IMG/VR virus record: IMGVR_UViG_3300022074_000347
Span: 1-25,316 of that record
Reading direction: 5' to 3' (one strand)
Origin: a virus
Length of the DNA: 25,316 nt
Shown here: in pieces, positions 7,565 through 16,585 of the stretch
Numbering within the stretch: the first letter of the stretch is position 1
How the letters are laid out: each line of letters starts with the position of its first letter
Made by a program: the position numbers and the translations under genes
The notes under the pieces: generated by a model
The model's input: only the letters and a program-made list of their open reading frames with translations
Told to the model about the DNA's origin: nothing
Database searches by the model: none

Positions 7565-8189
7565 GCCCTGGGGTTGGATACTCTTCTACCCATGCAGTAA
7601 CAATATACTTATCATTATTTAGGGGAGGATTACCTCTGTGTGTCCATGACCAATCACATGGAAATATTACGAACTTACCTGCCTTCGGGGTGATTCTGCA
7701 ATGTTGATATAAAAATTCTGTTTCACCACCTTCAAAATTATCGTTAAGATAGATCATAGTTGCTAACTTACGATATGGTGCTGCAGGTGTTGATTCATAA
7801 TGCCATGCGTGATAACCCTGTCCTGGCTCTGTCTTTTGGAGTTTTGCCATCGTATGTTGAAACCTACGACCAACCAGAATATCATACTTTAGTACATAGT
7901 CTCTCAATGCTTGTTCAGTAAGATAGTTCCAACGTTGGAAGACTGATCGAGATAGATTGTCATGAAAATACTCTACAGGCAACTCATGCATAAAGACTTG
8001 AGAATCAGCAGCACCTTTCTCTGCGTGTCTCTTGATTGTCAAACCATTATCTGCAATGTAATGATAATAATCAATTATATCTTGACAGTTTAATGTTGTT
8101 TCAAACTCACTGATAAAGTTATCATGATGAGTTGATTTAGTGATTACTGGTTCGCCCCCATATTGAGAAGCGAAAGGACTCATTACCAT
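7560..8189 (-). CDS. 2OG-Fe(II) oxygenase with HxE-type iron motif
   Basis: A 209-residue protein resembling prolyl-4-hydroxylase-type oxygenases. GYHAWHYES supplies H130-Y-E132 where the family usually has H-x-D, and WTHRG supplies the distal H184. K194 in KYIVTAWV is placed to bind 2-oxoglutarate, as the lysine does in prolyl 4-hydroxylases. The core between them (MIYLNDNFEGGETEF, ITPKAGKFVIFP) is the typical double-stranded beta-helix pattern. Two starts are possible: ATG at 8189, or ATG at 8183, which makes a TAATG with the upstream stop. Neither has a clear ribosome-binding site. Lying directly before three tail-fibre genes, it could hydroxylate a virion protein, but that is inference. 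The iron-site glutamate is unusual. Confidence 0.85.
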   Translation of the reverse strand: MVMSPFASQYGGEPVITKSTHHDNFISEFETTLNCQDIIDYYHYIADNGLTIKRHAEKGAADSQVFMHELPVEYFHDNLSRSVFQRWNYLTEQALRDYVLKYDILVGRRFQHTMAKLQKTEPGQGYHAWHYESTPAAPYRKLATMIYLNDNFEGGETEFLYQHCRITPKAGKFVIFPCDWSWTHRGNPPLNNDKYIVTAWVEEYPTPGQ

Positions 8190-8371
8190 TTATTGATCGG
8201 GCAGTGGAATATTGGAAAGCGTGCCTTCACTGCAAGTACACAGTTACATTTAGTACAGATCCCAATAGGTGATTTGTACTCACACTCATTACATATTTTA
8301 ATCCTATTTTGGTATAATGTCAAGTCAGGTACATCACCATCCTCAACAATTAGTTTAGCCTGCCCAGACAC
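8183..8371 (-). CDS. Small cysteine-rich (zinc-ribbon-like) protein
   Basis: A 62-residue protein read from a GTG start at 8371. Six cysteines lie at 27, 30, 39, 42, 44 and 57, in KICNECEYKS, GICTKCNCVL and FHCPINKW. The C-x2-C...C-x-x-C spacing indicates a metal-binding ribbon, and the closing CP-x-x-KW is a signature I associate with a family of small phage proteins of unknown role. No ATG is available in frame, and the GTG overlaps the previous gene by 17 bases, so coupled translation is likely. Its stop meets the oxygenase start. The conserved cysteine pattern and tight packing argue that it is real. The function is unknown; binding to nucleic acid or protein is possible. Confidence 0.7.
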   Translation of the reverse strand: MSGQAKLIVEDGDVPDLTLYQNRIKICNECEYKSPIGICTKCNCVLAVKARFPIFHCPINKW

Positions 8372-8621
8372 CGTTATTAAATACTTCTAATCTTTGTGTT
8401 GCTGTATTCCATCTTAGTTGCCCTGTCTCATATCCTCTGGTAGGTGCTTGCACTATTTGTTGATTATTGAACTGATCTGTAGTTCCATATGGTAGTGGTA
8501 AAGCACTTTGATTTGTAACTCTTAACTCTGCTCCACCTTTAAATGCTAAATCACTATCTTCATCTACTGTGACTGTAAAGTTAGGTGTAAGACCTTGTAT
8601 AGTTTGTACTCGTACCTTCAT
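8355..8621 (-). CDS. Small virion-associated protein ending in fibre module
   Basis: An 88-residue protein. The first 40 residues form a short strand-rich domain (MKVRVQTIQG, FTVTVDEDSD). Residues 41-88 are a variant of the module shared by the fibre genes (LPLPYGTTDQF, GQLRWNT, LEVFNNGVWAG), with an insertion after GTT. Unlike its neighbours, nothing follows the module: the protein stops right after GVWAG. It may be an adaptor or a minimal member of the fibre family. The ATG at 8621 overlaps the stop of the preceding gene by 4 bases (ATGA), so the two are translated together. A structural role is inferred from the module and position. Confidence 0.7.
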   Translation of the reverse strand: MKVRVQTIQGLTPNFTVTVDEDSDLAFKGGAELRVTNQSALPLPYGTTDQFNNQQIVQAPTRGYETGQLRWNTATQRLEVFNNGVWAG

Positions 8622-9040
8622 CTAACACTCCAAGCAGCACCTGACTCCACTGTGACGGTGAAACCAGAATTTATAGTTATAGGACCTGCACTCATTCCGT
8701 TGGTGAACTCAGCACCATTGTTAGCACTTGGTCCAACTGTGATGTTCTCTGCGATTACACTATTATTTGTTCTTATAATACTATCAGTTCCCAATGCAGG
8801 TCCACCACCTGCGACTGGTGTCCAACCTGCACTACCTGTACCATCATCTGCTTTATAGATCTCTGCTTGGTCTATGGTAGAGTTAAAACGTAGCGTACCG
8901 ATTGATACACCTGTTGGTCTCTGTGCAGTTGTACCTGCAGGTAATCTTAACACCGAGTTGGTATTTAAGAAAGTTAAGGTTGTTATGATTGCTTGTGTGC
9001 TAGTGGCAATCTGATTACCACTTACTCTTGAAATTGCCAT
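8618..9040 (-). CDS. Small virion structural protein with fibre module
   Basis: A 140-residue protein starting MAISRVSGNQI. Residues 32-76 carry the shared module (RLPAGTTAQRPTG, LRFNST, AEIYKADDG, GWTPV). The C-terminal 60 residues (NGMSAGPITINSGFTVTVES) form a strand-rich domain of the kind that ends many phage fibre or collar proteins, closing with SGAAWSVR. It follows the 1321-residue protein after a single base, with no promoter of its own, so it belongs to the same transcript. A connector or fibre-base role is plausible but not shown. Confidence 0.75.
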   Translation of the reverse strand: MAISRVSGNQIATSTQAIITTLTFLNTNSVLRLPAGTTAQRPTGVSIGTLRFNSTIDQAEIYKADDGTGSAGWTPVAGGGPALGTDSIIRTNNSVIAENITVGPSANNGAEFTNGMSAGPITINSGFTVTVESGAAWSVR

Positions 9041-9041
9041 G

Positions 9042-12000
9042 TTAGATAGGTAGTTCTAGGATGTGAACAGTATCAGATGCTAAAGGTGCATCTCCTGAGG
9101 AGAATACAACGTTTGCTCCGTTAGAGTCAACTGTGTAATTAGTTCCTGCTATTTGTGCTACACCATTGAGGAATACTAGCAGTGAATCATCAGAATGTTT
9201 GATGCCTCCACTATATGTAGTAACAGCAAAGGTTAAAGTAGTACCGTCTCCTGTGTATGTTTTAGTGATATACTTATCAGCACCAACACCACCTCTACCA
9301 GTAACAACTAAGTCACCATCGACTTTAGCATTACCTAATAGTCCAACTCTAAATCCAGATACAGCAGCAGTACCAATACCAATATGTTGGTTGCCAGTGA
9401 AAGTGTCAATATTGATCTGACCAGTATCTGTGAGACCAAACTCTTTCCACACTGCACCGTAGTATATCCAACCAAGAGATTTCCCAGGCGACCAGTTAAT
9501 ATTATAAACAAGGTCACCATCAGCAGGTGTGGAGTAGTTGGTGATATTACTGAAATCTGGTTGTCCACTTGCATCAGCAGGTGCGAGTAGAGTTTGTTTG
9601 ATAACTGTACCATCTTGGTTATAGTAAGAGATCTTTCTTGCCTGTATGTTATTCGTAGAAGTTATTTGTCCTTGGAATGTAACAGGACCTGCAAAGATAG
9701 ATTCTAACTGGTTGGATGCACCACCAAGTACGGTTAGTTTGTCGGTAAGAACCAATTCTGAGAATGTCTGAATCGTAGTGTTCTCTTCACCAACAACGTT
9801 TAGTTGTGCAATATCTTCGTTAGTGATCTGACCTGTAACAGGGTTGATAACTTGGTTACCAATGAATAGGTCACCATTAGAGTTAAGTCCAGAGTAGAAA
9901 GAGACTCCTCCTTCTTCTTTAATAGACTGTGAGAATCGGATCTGGTTTTGTGATAGAGTCTCTACTTGGGTTTGCGGGAACGCTGTACTATAGTTTCCAG
10001 GTCCGAAACCAAGGTATTCAAATGTGTGATTACCTGATCTGAGGATGGAGTGACGTCTAAACTCGACGTTAATCGGTGCGACTGTTCCATCATTATTTTC
10101 TCGAATCTTAATTTTTCGTGTTTCCTCATCACCTGCTCGTGCAGTGAGTTGCACATTCGAGAGAAGTGCGTTTCCTGAGTCATAGTTTGGTGTAGTACCA
10201 GGCTGTGTCCAACCTGTGTCGGTTAATAGGAAGACAGTTGCTTCCTTAGTAATAGATCTCTTAGGATCTAATGCAGGTGTTGGTGTAGCACCATCAGTTG
10301 CATTGACGAGACCTATAGTAACATTATCAGCAACAGATACTGAAGCAGTAGGATCAGCAACTGGGTTATCTCTATCAAATGTAGGATAAACTTCGTTAAC
10401 GTTCTGTGAGAACTTCCTATTGTCAAAGTTAGATGTTGAAGGTGCAATAGATGCACATAATAATGTTAGATAATAAATTCCATCATTAACACCTCTTTCA
10501 AATGGTTGAACTATTTCTATATCATAGATGTAGAATGCTCTTTGTAAGTTATACGTTGTAGTATCACTATTAAGAGGTTGTATTACATAACCAGAGATAG
10601 GATCTCTAGGTAGAGGATTAGACTTGTCCTTGTCAATCACATATCTTACACGATAAGTTCTATCCTGTAAGTCTCTTGGATCAGGAATCCTCTTAATGAA
10701 TGTGCTTGGTGTAAAGTTTACATTATTATATTGTGTATTAGTTGATAAAGTTGTATAGATTTCATTGTTTGTTGAAGAAACTGATAGATACCATCCACCG
10801 ACTGAACCCGCTTGTCCACCGATTGTATACGTTGCACTATCATACTGGATCGGAGATCCTGTCACACCTGCTGCTAGTCCAGATACACTAGGACCATAAG
10901 GTGATATACTTGCTGACTGTGTTGTTGCAGTCGTTGCACCGTTAGCAACAAGTAAACAGTTGATTTTATCTGCTATCGCACTACCACCAGTTCCATCTTG
11001 TCTTGCTCCAACTGAGAAACCCTGTACTCGTGTTGTTGGTGGTGATGCTTCTGTTATATAACCATATAAGTATAGTCTAGTTCCTGGGGTTCCACCTTGT
11101 CCTGCAAGTGATGCATTAATAACTTTTGTTCTTTGTATATCAACGTTAACCCAGTTTACAGATGTCTCTTCACCAAAGATAATAGCAGACGCTGCTCCAG
11201 TTAATGCAGCAGTTAATGTAACTGCTCTAGTGTTTGTATTGACTGACCCTACAGTTGTACCTGCAGCAACACCAGTTCCAGTTACAGTCATACCTTGGAT
11301 AACCCCGTTGACTGACCCGTCGTTTGTCAATGTAATACTTGTACTACCTGTAGTACCACCTGCTGAAATTGTTGTAGATATAACATTCAATGCTTTAGGT
11401 GGGATGATATGAGTTATTGCTCCTGCTTTATCTTTAGAGAATGATTTTGCTTTGAATCCTGCTGCTCTCAACGCTGTGTTACCAAAGTTAGAGTTGGAGT
11501 TAGTGATTGACATGTCAGCACCACTCTCAGCAGTGAAGTGACCAAAGTATCCAACAGCGAACACTGAAACTGCCTGTATGAATGAGTCATTAGAACATTT
11601 GATATGCTCATGTCCCCATCCTTTCCTATACTCAGCAAATCCATCTAAGTGTGCACCGTCTCCTGAGGTTGCCACATCATAACTACCAGTTGATTGATTA
11701 TATCTTACAAATGCTCTGTCATCTTTCTGTAGTGATAGTCCAGTAAACTGTGCCACAACCATTGATTTGAAACCAGTTGCCTTTGCACCGTTTGCATGCA
11801 TACCATTCATACCCCACACACTTCTTAGTGATAAGTTAAATGCGTATGGTGATGCTGAGTCAACAGTATCAATCTCAGTCTTAACAGTGATGTTTGAACC
11901 TAGTGCGTTACCAGTCGGTGTGCCTGACATTTGGTAAGTAAATGTATTACCAGATGCAGATGTAACAGTAAATGATCCGTTATATAATCCTTTGTCAGCA

Positions 12001-13007
12001 TCAGATGCAGCACCTGATGAACCAGTTACACCACTAATGTTTATGTTTACACCAACAGAGAATCCATGATCTCTTGGGTTACCAAACTCGTCAACTGTAA
12101 CTGCTGTTGCAGTCTGTCCGTTTCTTGTAATCTGTAGAACTCTATATTCATCAGAGATCGGACCAACGATTCTGTTTTCCTCAACCCTTGCCTGTATTTG
12201 GTCAGCAGCAGGGTCACCAGATGTATCAGGTATAGTTGCAAATGCTTTTGATACCTTTTGATAGTATATTTCTAAATCTGTTCTTTCTAAAATATTTGGT
12301 ACAGCAGAGTAATCTGTATTAGGTACAGTTCCGTCTGTGATTAATTTTGATAATGGGTTTAGACCATCAGCAAACTCAAAACATGTAAGTCTATGATGAG
12401 AAAACTTAGGTGCTAAAGTTTCTACTGAGTCTGGTTTAAAGTATACTCCTTCTTCTGCTCCATCAAAGAATGAGAACTGCCAGAAGTATGTACCACCAGT
12501 TACTTTGAAGACTGCTGTTCTAGGAGGAACTTGATCTTCTGTGTTAATACCTTTTGCTGCATAAACAGTAGGATAAGGAACATACTTAGGTATAATTTTA
12601 GTTCTTCTAAGGTCAGTTCCAACAAGTGAACAACCTCTTGGAACAATAATACCGCCCTCAACCGAGTTATATTTGTAGAGAACATTGTTAGGAGAAGTTA
12701 AATCGAGGTTTGAGTTTGCATCAATAGGTGCAACGTTTGTGTATAATACATCCCCTGGTCTGTTATCTACTTGATATTCAGCAGGGTAAAGCATGATACT
12801 GAAAGCATCAAACTCGTCATTACTTAAACCAACTCTATATGAAAATCTTGCTACTTCTAAGAATGCTCTTTGTAAACTTTTAAATGGTCGCAAAGCAGAG
12901 TTACCTCTGTTATCGATAGCATCAGATGCATCGAAATCATCGGGGTTGACATATATGATACGTCCAGTTCTGGACGTAATAATATTCTTTAGTCTAGTTA
13001 GTGACAT
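9042..13007 (-). CDS. Large virion structural protein (1321 aa)
   Basis: The largest gene in the window. The N-terminus (IIYVNPDDFDASDAIDNRG followed by SALRPFKSLQRAFLEVARFS) resembles the entry segment of pectate-lyase-like beta-helices and is a conserved start I associate with large structural proteins of T4-like cyanophages. The body is rich in Gly, Thr, Ser, Asn and Val, with repeats suited to parallel beta-helix or Ig-like folds (for example SITLTNDGSVNGVIQGMTV). The C-terminus has fibre-type segments (NINWSPGKSLGWIYYGAVW, GNAKVDGDLVVTG, LLVFLNGVAQ). No glycosidase or peptidase signature was recognised. A late promoter at 13027-13034 and a GATAGG-type ribosome-binding site precede the ATG. 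It is probably a long fibre or baseplate-attached protein. Confidence 0.75.
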   Translation of the reverse strand: MSLTRLKNIITSRTGRIIYVNPDDFDASDAIDNRGNSALRPFKSLQRAFLEVARFSYRVGLSNDEFDAFSIMLYPAEYQVDNRPGDVLYTNVAPIDANSNLDLTSPNNVLYKYNSVEGGIIVPRGCSLVGTDLRRTKIIPKYVPYPTVYAAKGINTEDQVPPRTAVFKVTGGTYFWQFSFFDGAEEGVYFKPDSVETLAPKFSHHRLTCFEFADGLNPLSKLITDGTVPNTDYSAVPNILERTDLEIYYQKVSKAFATIPDTSGDPAADQIQARVEENRIVGPISDEYRVLQITRNGQTATAVTVDEFGNPRDHGFSVGVNINISGVTGSSGAASDADKGLYNGSFTVTSASGNTFTYQMSGTPTGNALGSNITVKTEIDTVDSASPYAFNLSLRSVWGMNGMHANGAKATGFKSMVVAQFTGLSLQKDDRAFVRYNQSTGSYDVATSGDGAHLDGFAEYRKGWGHEHIKCSNDSFIQAVSVFAVGYFGHFTAESGADMSITNSNSNFGNTALRAAGFKAKSFSKDKAGAITHIIPPKALNVISTTISAGGTTGSTSITLTNDGSVNGVIQGMTVTGTGVAAGTTVGSVNTNTRAVTLTAALTGAASAIIFGEETSVNWVNVDIQRTKVINASLAGQGGTPGTRLYLYGYITEASPPTTRVQGFSVGARQDGTGGSAIADKINCLLVANGATTATTQSASISPYGPSVSGLAAGVTGSPIQYDSATYTIGGQAGSVGGWYLSVSSTNNEIYTTLSTNTQYNNVNFTPSTFIKRIPDPRDLQDRTYRVRYVIDKDKSNPLPRDPISGYVIQPLNSDTTTYNLQRAFYIYDIEIVQPFERGVNDGIYYLTLLCASIAPSTSNFDNRKFSQNVNEVYPTFDRDNPVADPTASVSVADNVTIGLVNATDGATPTPALDPKRSITKEATVFLLTDTGWTQPGTTPNYDSGNALLSNVQLTARAGDEETRKIKIRENNDGTVAPINVEFRRHSILRSGNHTFEYLGFGPGNYSTAFPQTQVETLSQNQIRFSQSIKEEGGVSFYSGLNSNGDLFIGNQVINPVTGQITNEDIAQLNVVGEENTTIQTFSELVLTDKLTVLGGASNQLESIFAGPVTFQGQITSTNNIQARKISYYNQDGTVIKQTLLAPADASGQPDFSNITNYSTPADGDLVYNINWSPGKSLGWIYYGAVWKEFGLTDTGQINIDTFTGNQHIGIGTAAVSGFRVGLLGNAKVDGDLVVTGRGGVGADKYITKTYTGDGTTLTFAVTTYSGGIKHSDDSLLVFLNGVAQIAGTNYTVDSNGANVVFSSGDAPLASDTVHILELPI

Positions 13008-13026
13008 TACCTATCCGCTTTGTTTG

Positions 13027-13034
13027 TATTTATT
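13027..13034 (-). promoter_or_regulatory. T4-type late promoter (AATAAATA)
   Basis: AATAAATA lies five bases after the stop codon of the 495-residue structural gene and 20 bases before the ATG of the 1321-residue gene. It matches 7 of 8 consensus positions and is the only promoter-like sequence before a long structural cluster. Confidence 0.6.
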
Positions 13035-13039
13035 GAGGG

Positions 13040-14527
13040 TTAACTTCCACCTGATCCAGATCCACCAGAGGCAGCCTGTCCATAGGTACGAAGTGTAAAC
13101 TCGGATGAAGCATCTTCAAATCCGATTAGTGCAAAGGATGCTTCAGCAGCAGCACACTCAACAACCAGTCTTTGCCCTGGTCCAATAACAAGTGACTTAA
13201 TTTCTTCTGTTACATCTGCAGCAAGGGTGTTATCCTTACGAATGTAATGCTTTGTTTCTACCACTGTTGTTGCAGTAGTAATAGATGAAACGGTTACTGC
13301 TGTTCTTGTACCAGTGTTTATAGCAGGTACATCTAGGAATGTGTCACTAGTTGTAAAATCAGCAGATCCAACACCTTTAATCATATACAGGTTTGTACTT
13401 GAATAATCACGAACAAAACCATAAGCACCTGATGTTTGACCAGTGACAGTATATGTCACTCCATTGTAGGCAAATGTGTCAACGCTGTTTTGCCATGACC
13501 CAATAACATTGTATACGAATACAGAGTCATAACTATATGAACTTGATGTAGTGAGAATTCTGTCTGTTCCCCCGTAATTTGAGTTAGCAGCAGTTCCAGT
13601 TGTTCCTTCATAGTAAAATAGGTTAGATGGTAAACTTGTGTTTGCAGTTAGATCATACTGAACATAAGCACCACTAGAACCTGCAGTTCCGTTAGTAGTT
13701 TTACCTGTAGTATATTCTGTACCATCATCAGAGTTACCTGCAGTTCCATCAGGACCCCACTCACCGTTTGCAGTCTCAGAGAGTTTGAATACCAAACTAC
13801 TCATACTTGAGTCTGCTACGTTGAAACGATATGTTCTGTCTCCTAATACTGTTAAAGCAGTTCCTAGATAAAGATCCTCAGTTCCACCAGATGTTGTAAA
13901 GGTAAACTCGTTTGCAGCAGTACCAACACCACCAGATGATATAGTAGCAGTTGCACCACCAGATGCAGTTATAGAGTCACCTGCGACAAACTCAGATCCA
14001 GATCCATTCAATGTTGAAGGACCGATATAAAGAGTTGCACCACCAGATCCTGATGCTACAGCAAAGACTGTTGCGACTGAAGTATTACTACCAGTTCCTT
14101 TTGTTATTGTATTACCTATGGCAAATGTACCAGTCACAGATTCAACTGCAATCGATCTGATTGCCTTACTCTTCACTACAATCTCAGTAAATGGTGGAAT
14201 ATAAAATGATTCAAATACTGCGGTCTTCTCTCCGTCAGCAGATGTTAATAGTTGATTTGCCTGTAAACCTTGATCGGCACCAACTGGAGTACCTAATGTA
14301 AATCTATATCCTGTTACTACATCCCCTTTATGAAGTTTATATGTACTTGCACCTACAACTAAGTGTTGATCATAGTCTTTTACAGCAACGTCGTAAGTAG
14401 TTCCTGATCCGCCTTGCTCTGTCACAGACAAAACCGTACTAGCAGATGCATCTATCGGTGCTGAATATAGCAACGTATTAGTAGCACCTGTTGGTTTTGC
14501 TGAAGCAAGTAGTCCTTGTTTAGCCAT
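13040..14527 (-). CDS. Virion structural protein (495 aa)
   Basis: A 495-residue protein starting MAKQGLLASAKPTGATNTLL. The first ~125 residues look like a compact beta domain (TVLSVTEQGG, YDVAVKDYDQ, FYIPPFTEIVVKS). The middle is a series of Gly/Thr/Ser-rich strand repeats (FAIGNTITKGTG, ATLYIGPSTLNG, FVAGDSITASGG, NEFTFTTSGG). The last ~80 residues return to a domain with KHYIRKDNTLAADVTEEIKS and end in a Gly/Ser tail. No enzymatic motif is visible. The start lies 6 bases after the preceding stop, without a clear Shine-Dalgarno. The composition and neighbours fit a tail, collar or fibre structural protein of a T4-like cyanophage; the precise role is unknown. Confidence 0.75.
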   Translation of the reverse strand: MAKQGLLASAKPTGATNTLLYSAPIDASASTVLSVTEQGGSGTTYDVAVKDYDQHLVVGASTYKLHKGDVVTGYRFTLGTPVGADQGLQANQLLTSADGEKTAVFESFYIPPFTEIVVKSKAIRSIAVESVTGTFAIGNTITKGTGSNTSVATVFAVASGSGGATLYIGPSTLNGSGSEFVAGDSITASGGATATISSGGVGTAANEFTFTTSGGTEDLYLGTALTVLGDRTYRFNVADSSMSSLVFKLSETANGEWGPDGTAGNSDDGTEYTTGKTTNGTAGSSGAYVQYDLTANTSLPSNLFYYEGTTGTAANSNYGGTDRILTTSSSYSYDSVFVYNVIGSWQNSVDTFAYNGVTYTVTGQTSGAYGFVRDYSSTNLYMIKGVGSADFTTSDTFLDVPAINTGTRTAVTVSSITTATTVVETKHYIRKDNTLAADVTEEIKSLVIGPGQRLVVECAAAEASFALIGFEDASSEFTLRTYGQAASGGSGSGGS

Positions 14528-14533
14528 TGTTTA

Positions 14534-15859
14534 TTAAAATCCAGAGTAGAAGAATTGTTGTTGTCTGGTGAGTCCAGTCAGGTTGTTTGCTCCAATACCT
14601 GCACCAAATGTAACGTCGTCTAGTGTTACGTTTGAAGTAGATAATAGAGTAGCGTCAGCGTCAGGAAACTTAATCGTTCTCGGACCTGTGATGCCTTCAG
14701 CAGAGAGTGTTACTTGTCCTTGCGTATTACCAGTCGTTTTAACGATTGGTGAGTTGAGAGTCTTATTAAAAAGTTCTCCTGCGGACTTCTCTGATACAAG
14801 TATATTGTATGTGTCTGCACCTCTATTTAGATTATCTGTATTAGGGAATCTGAAGATTTCATTAGTTGATGTGTTTACGTTAGCAACGTTAAATGTAATC
14901 TTTTTCGTTGCGTCAGTATTGTCAACTAAGAGTAGTCCTTCAAACAACTTGTTAGAGATAGTCTGAGTAGTGGTTGTACCAACAAATGTCATTGACAAAT
15001 CAGGAACCGTAAGGGTTCTGTTTGCAGTTAGAGCAGATGTGTTGAAGATTGCATAGTTAGTTGCAGTCTCAGCGTTTGCTGCCAACTTTAAATCAACCAG
15101 AGTTTTTGTAAGTAAAATCTGTTCTGATTTAGTATCAATAAGTGTTGATGCTGTAGCGGTAGGTTCTGCAGTAGTTGTTACTGTACCTGCATCAGGTAAG
15201 AAGTAAGAACGTCTTGCGCTTGAAGTAGTTGCCCAGTTAATCTGGAAAATTGCTTCTTCCGTGTTATCAGTAATAACAAGGTTATCCTCATCAATAAGGA
15301 TAGTTTTATTCGTTAGCGTTTGCTGAGTATCAGAACCAACAATGGTAGTTCCGTTACCAGAGGTAATAGCGGGAAGGGTGAAGATACGAGTATTAGTACC
15401 AGTACCAACACCAGAAACTTCAAATCTTGCTTTAGGACCTTGAGCATCTTCTAGAATAAACGTTTGGTCAGAGATAACAAAGTTACCCGTAACTTTAATA
15501 GCACCCGTACCTTTCGGTGCGAGAACAATATCAGTATTGTTTGCAACGTCATCAACTGCAGTTATATACAATGATGTGCTACTATTACCATTATCAATAC
15601 GAGTGCAGTAGAAACCACCATCACCAAAGGCAATGCCGAGTTGATCGTATGCATTTTGATACAATCCACTATCTCTGTCCAAGTCAAAACACAATCCTGG
15701 GGATGCTTTTGTTCCCTGCGACAGTCCTTTGAATAACTGATTTATTTTTGCCTTTCTGTTTGGAATCAACGGGTCAGACACCACTACAGGAAGAATTGCT
15801 TCTCCCGACAGATTAGAGTCTGCTATTGTATCCAGTTGTGAAATCTTTCTGGTTCCCAC
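14534..15859 (-). CDS. Virion structural protein with fibre repeats (441 aa)
   Basis: A 441-residue protein from a GTG start at 15859; no in-frame ATG precedes it. The N-terminal ~150 residues (MGTRKISQLDTIADSNLSGE, AILPVVVSDP) form a distinct head. Five degenerate repeats follow, starting near residues 157, 215, 279, 332 and 392. Each carries a strand such as RIFTLPA, RSYFLPDAG, RTLTVPDL, EIFRFPN or RTIKFPDAD, and several add a segment like TQQTLTNKT or TTQTISNKL. This is the well-known tail-fibre repeat with a spacing of about 60 residues. The gene opens the second structural cluster, directly behind a perfect late promoter. Confidence 0.8.
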   Translation of the reverse strand: MGTRKISQLDTIADSNLSGEAILPVVVSDPLIPNRKAKINQLFKGLSQGTKASPGLCFDLDRDSGLYQNAYDQLGIAFGDGGFYCTRIDNGNSSTSLYITAVDDVANNTDIVLAPKGTGAIKVTGNFVISDQTFILEDAQGPKARFEVSGVGTGTNTRIFTLPAITSGNGTTIVGSDTQQTLTNKTILIDEDNLVITDNTEEAIFQINWATTSSARRSYFLPDAGTVTTTAEPTATASTLIDTKSEQILLTKTLVDLKLAANAETATNYAIFNTSALTANRTLTVPDLSMTFVGTTTTQTISNKLFEGLLLVDNTDATKKITFNVANVNTSTNEIFRFPNTDNLNRGADTYNILVSEKSAGELFNKTLNSPIVKTTGNTQGQVTLSAEGITGPRTIKFPDADATLLSTSNVTLDDVTFGAGIGANNLTGLTRQQQFFYSGF

Positions 15860-15888
15860 GAATAATCACACTTACTATGCTACAAGGT

Positions 15889-15896
15889 TATTTATA
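15889..15896 (-). promoter_or_regulatory. Perfect T4-type late promoter (TATAAATA)
   Basis: An exact TATAAATA lies 8 bases after the stop of the 226-residue protein gene and 29 bases before the GTG start of the 441-residue structural gene. It marks the change from the sigma-70-driven cassette back to late structural genes. Confidence 0.75.
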
Positions 15897-15904
15897 CAAG
15901 AAAC

Positions 15905-16585
15905 TCAACCACCTGTGAGGTCTATCTCTTCTTCCTCTTCAGATTCTTCTTTTGTTCGGTATGCCCATTCTTCTGTATGTCCTACAGACCACCATTTAGG
16001 TAGAGTTTCTACAGCAAAATTTTGTGTACATACCTTGAAGTCAGGTCGTTTCATGTTATCATTATCAACCAAACTGTTGTCAAAGAACTGACATCTGTTA
16101 TTTGGTTGTGCTGCAAACTGTCCGTTATCTAATGCAATAATATTAAATGTCTTATGTTCTGGATCATGCTCCGAAAAATTTGTGTCTAATACAGAGAAGT
16201 CAGGATGTGCTGTGTCAATAGTAAACTCATACTCGCCAGGATGCATCTTCTTATCCTTACCAAAGAAAGAGCAGCGACCTAGAATAGGTTTTTCAACTAC
16301 AGTGATATTATAATCAAAGCAGTCCCATAGTTCTAATACATCCAATGGTAACTGATCATCCCAATCAATGTCCTCTTTCCATACAAATGCGCTGAGTGGT
16401 AACTTATCAAACAGTGCACCGTAGTCAGTTAATAATGTCTCGAAGTATAATGCTTTTGCCTGTATACTTCTAACTGAGATCCAGATCCCAGGGGTTAGTT
16501 CTCCATGACCCTTTTCAAGATCATAAAGATATTCTTTTTTCACCCATACTTTCCTTGGAGGTAAAGGATGTACTAAGTATGCCAT
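15905..16585 (-). CDS. Unknown cyanophage protein with acidic tail
   Basis: A 226-residue protein that I cannot assign to a named family. It is rich in aromatic residues (VWVKKEYLYDLEKGHGE, SAFVWKEDIDWDDQLP, LPKWWSVGHTEEWAY) and ends in an acidic run (KEESEEEEEIDLTGG), suggesting contact with a basic partner or nucleic-acid mimicry; both are guesses. The segments GRCSFFGKDKK and NNRCQFFDNSL contain paired Cys-x-Phe-Phe motifs. There is no signal peptide or membrane segment. The ATG at 16585 overlaps the 41-residue basic gene by 13 bases. It appears to be the last gene of the cassette read from the sigma-70 promoter, so early expression is likely. Confidence 0.75.
   Translation of the reverse strand: MAYLVHPLPPRKVWVKKEYLYDLEKGHGELTPGIWISVRSIQAKALYFETLLTDYGALFDKLPLSAFVWKEDIDWDDQLPLDVLELWDCFDYNITVVEKPILGRCSFFGKDKKMHPGEYEFTIDTAHPDFSVLDTNFSEHDPEHKTFNIIALDNGQFAAQPNNRCQFFDNSLVDNDNMKRPDFKVCTQNFAVETLPKWWSVGHTEEWAYRTKEESEEEEEIDLTGG

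Noticed and set aside
14568-14966. Open frame of 132 codons on the plus strand
   Set aside because: It is a shadow of the repeat region of the 441-residue structural gene; the composition follows the reverse complement of the repeats.
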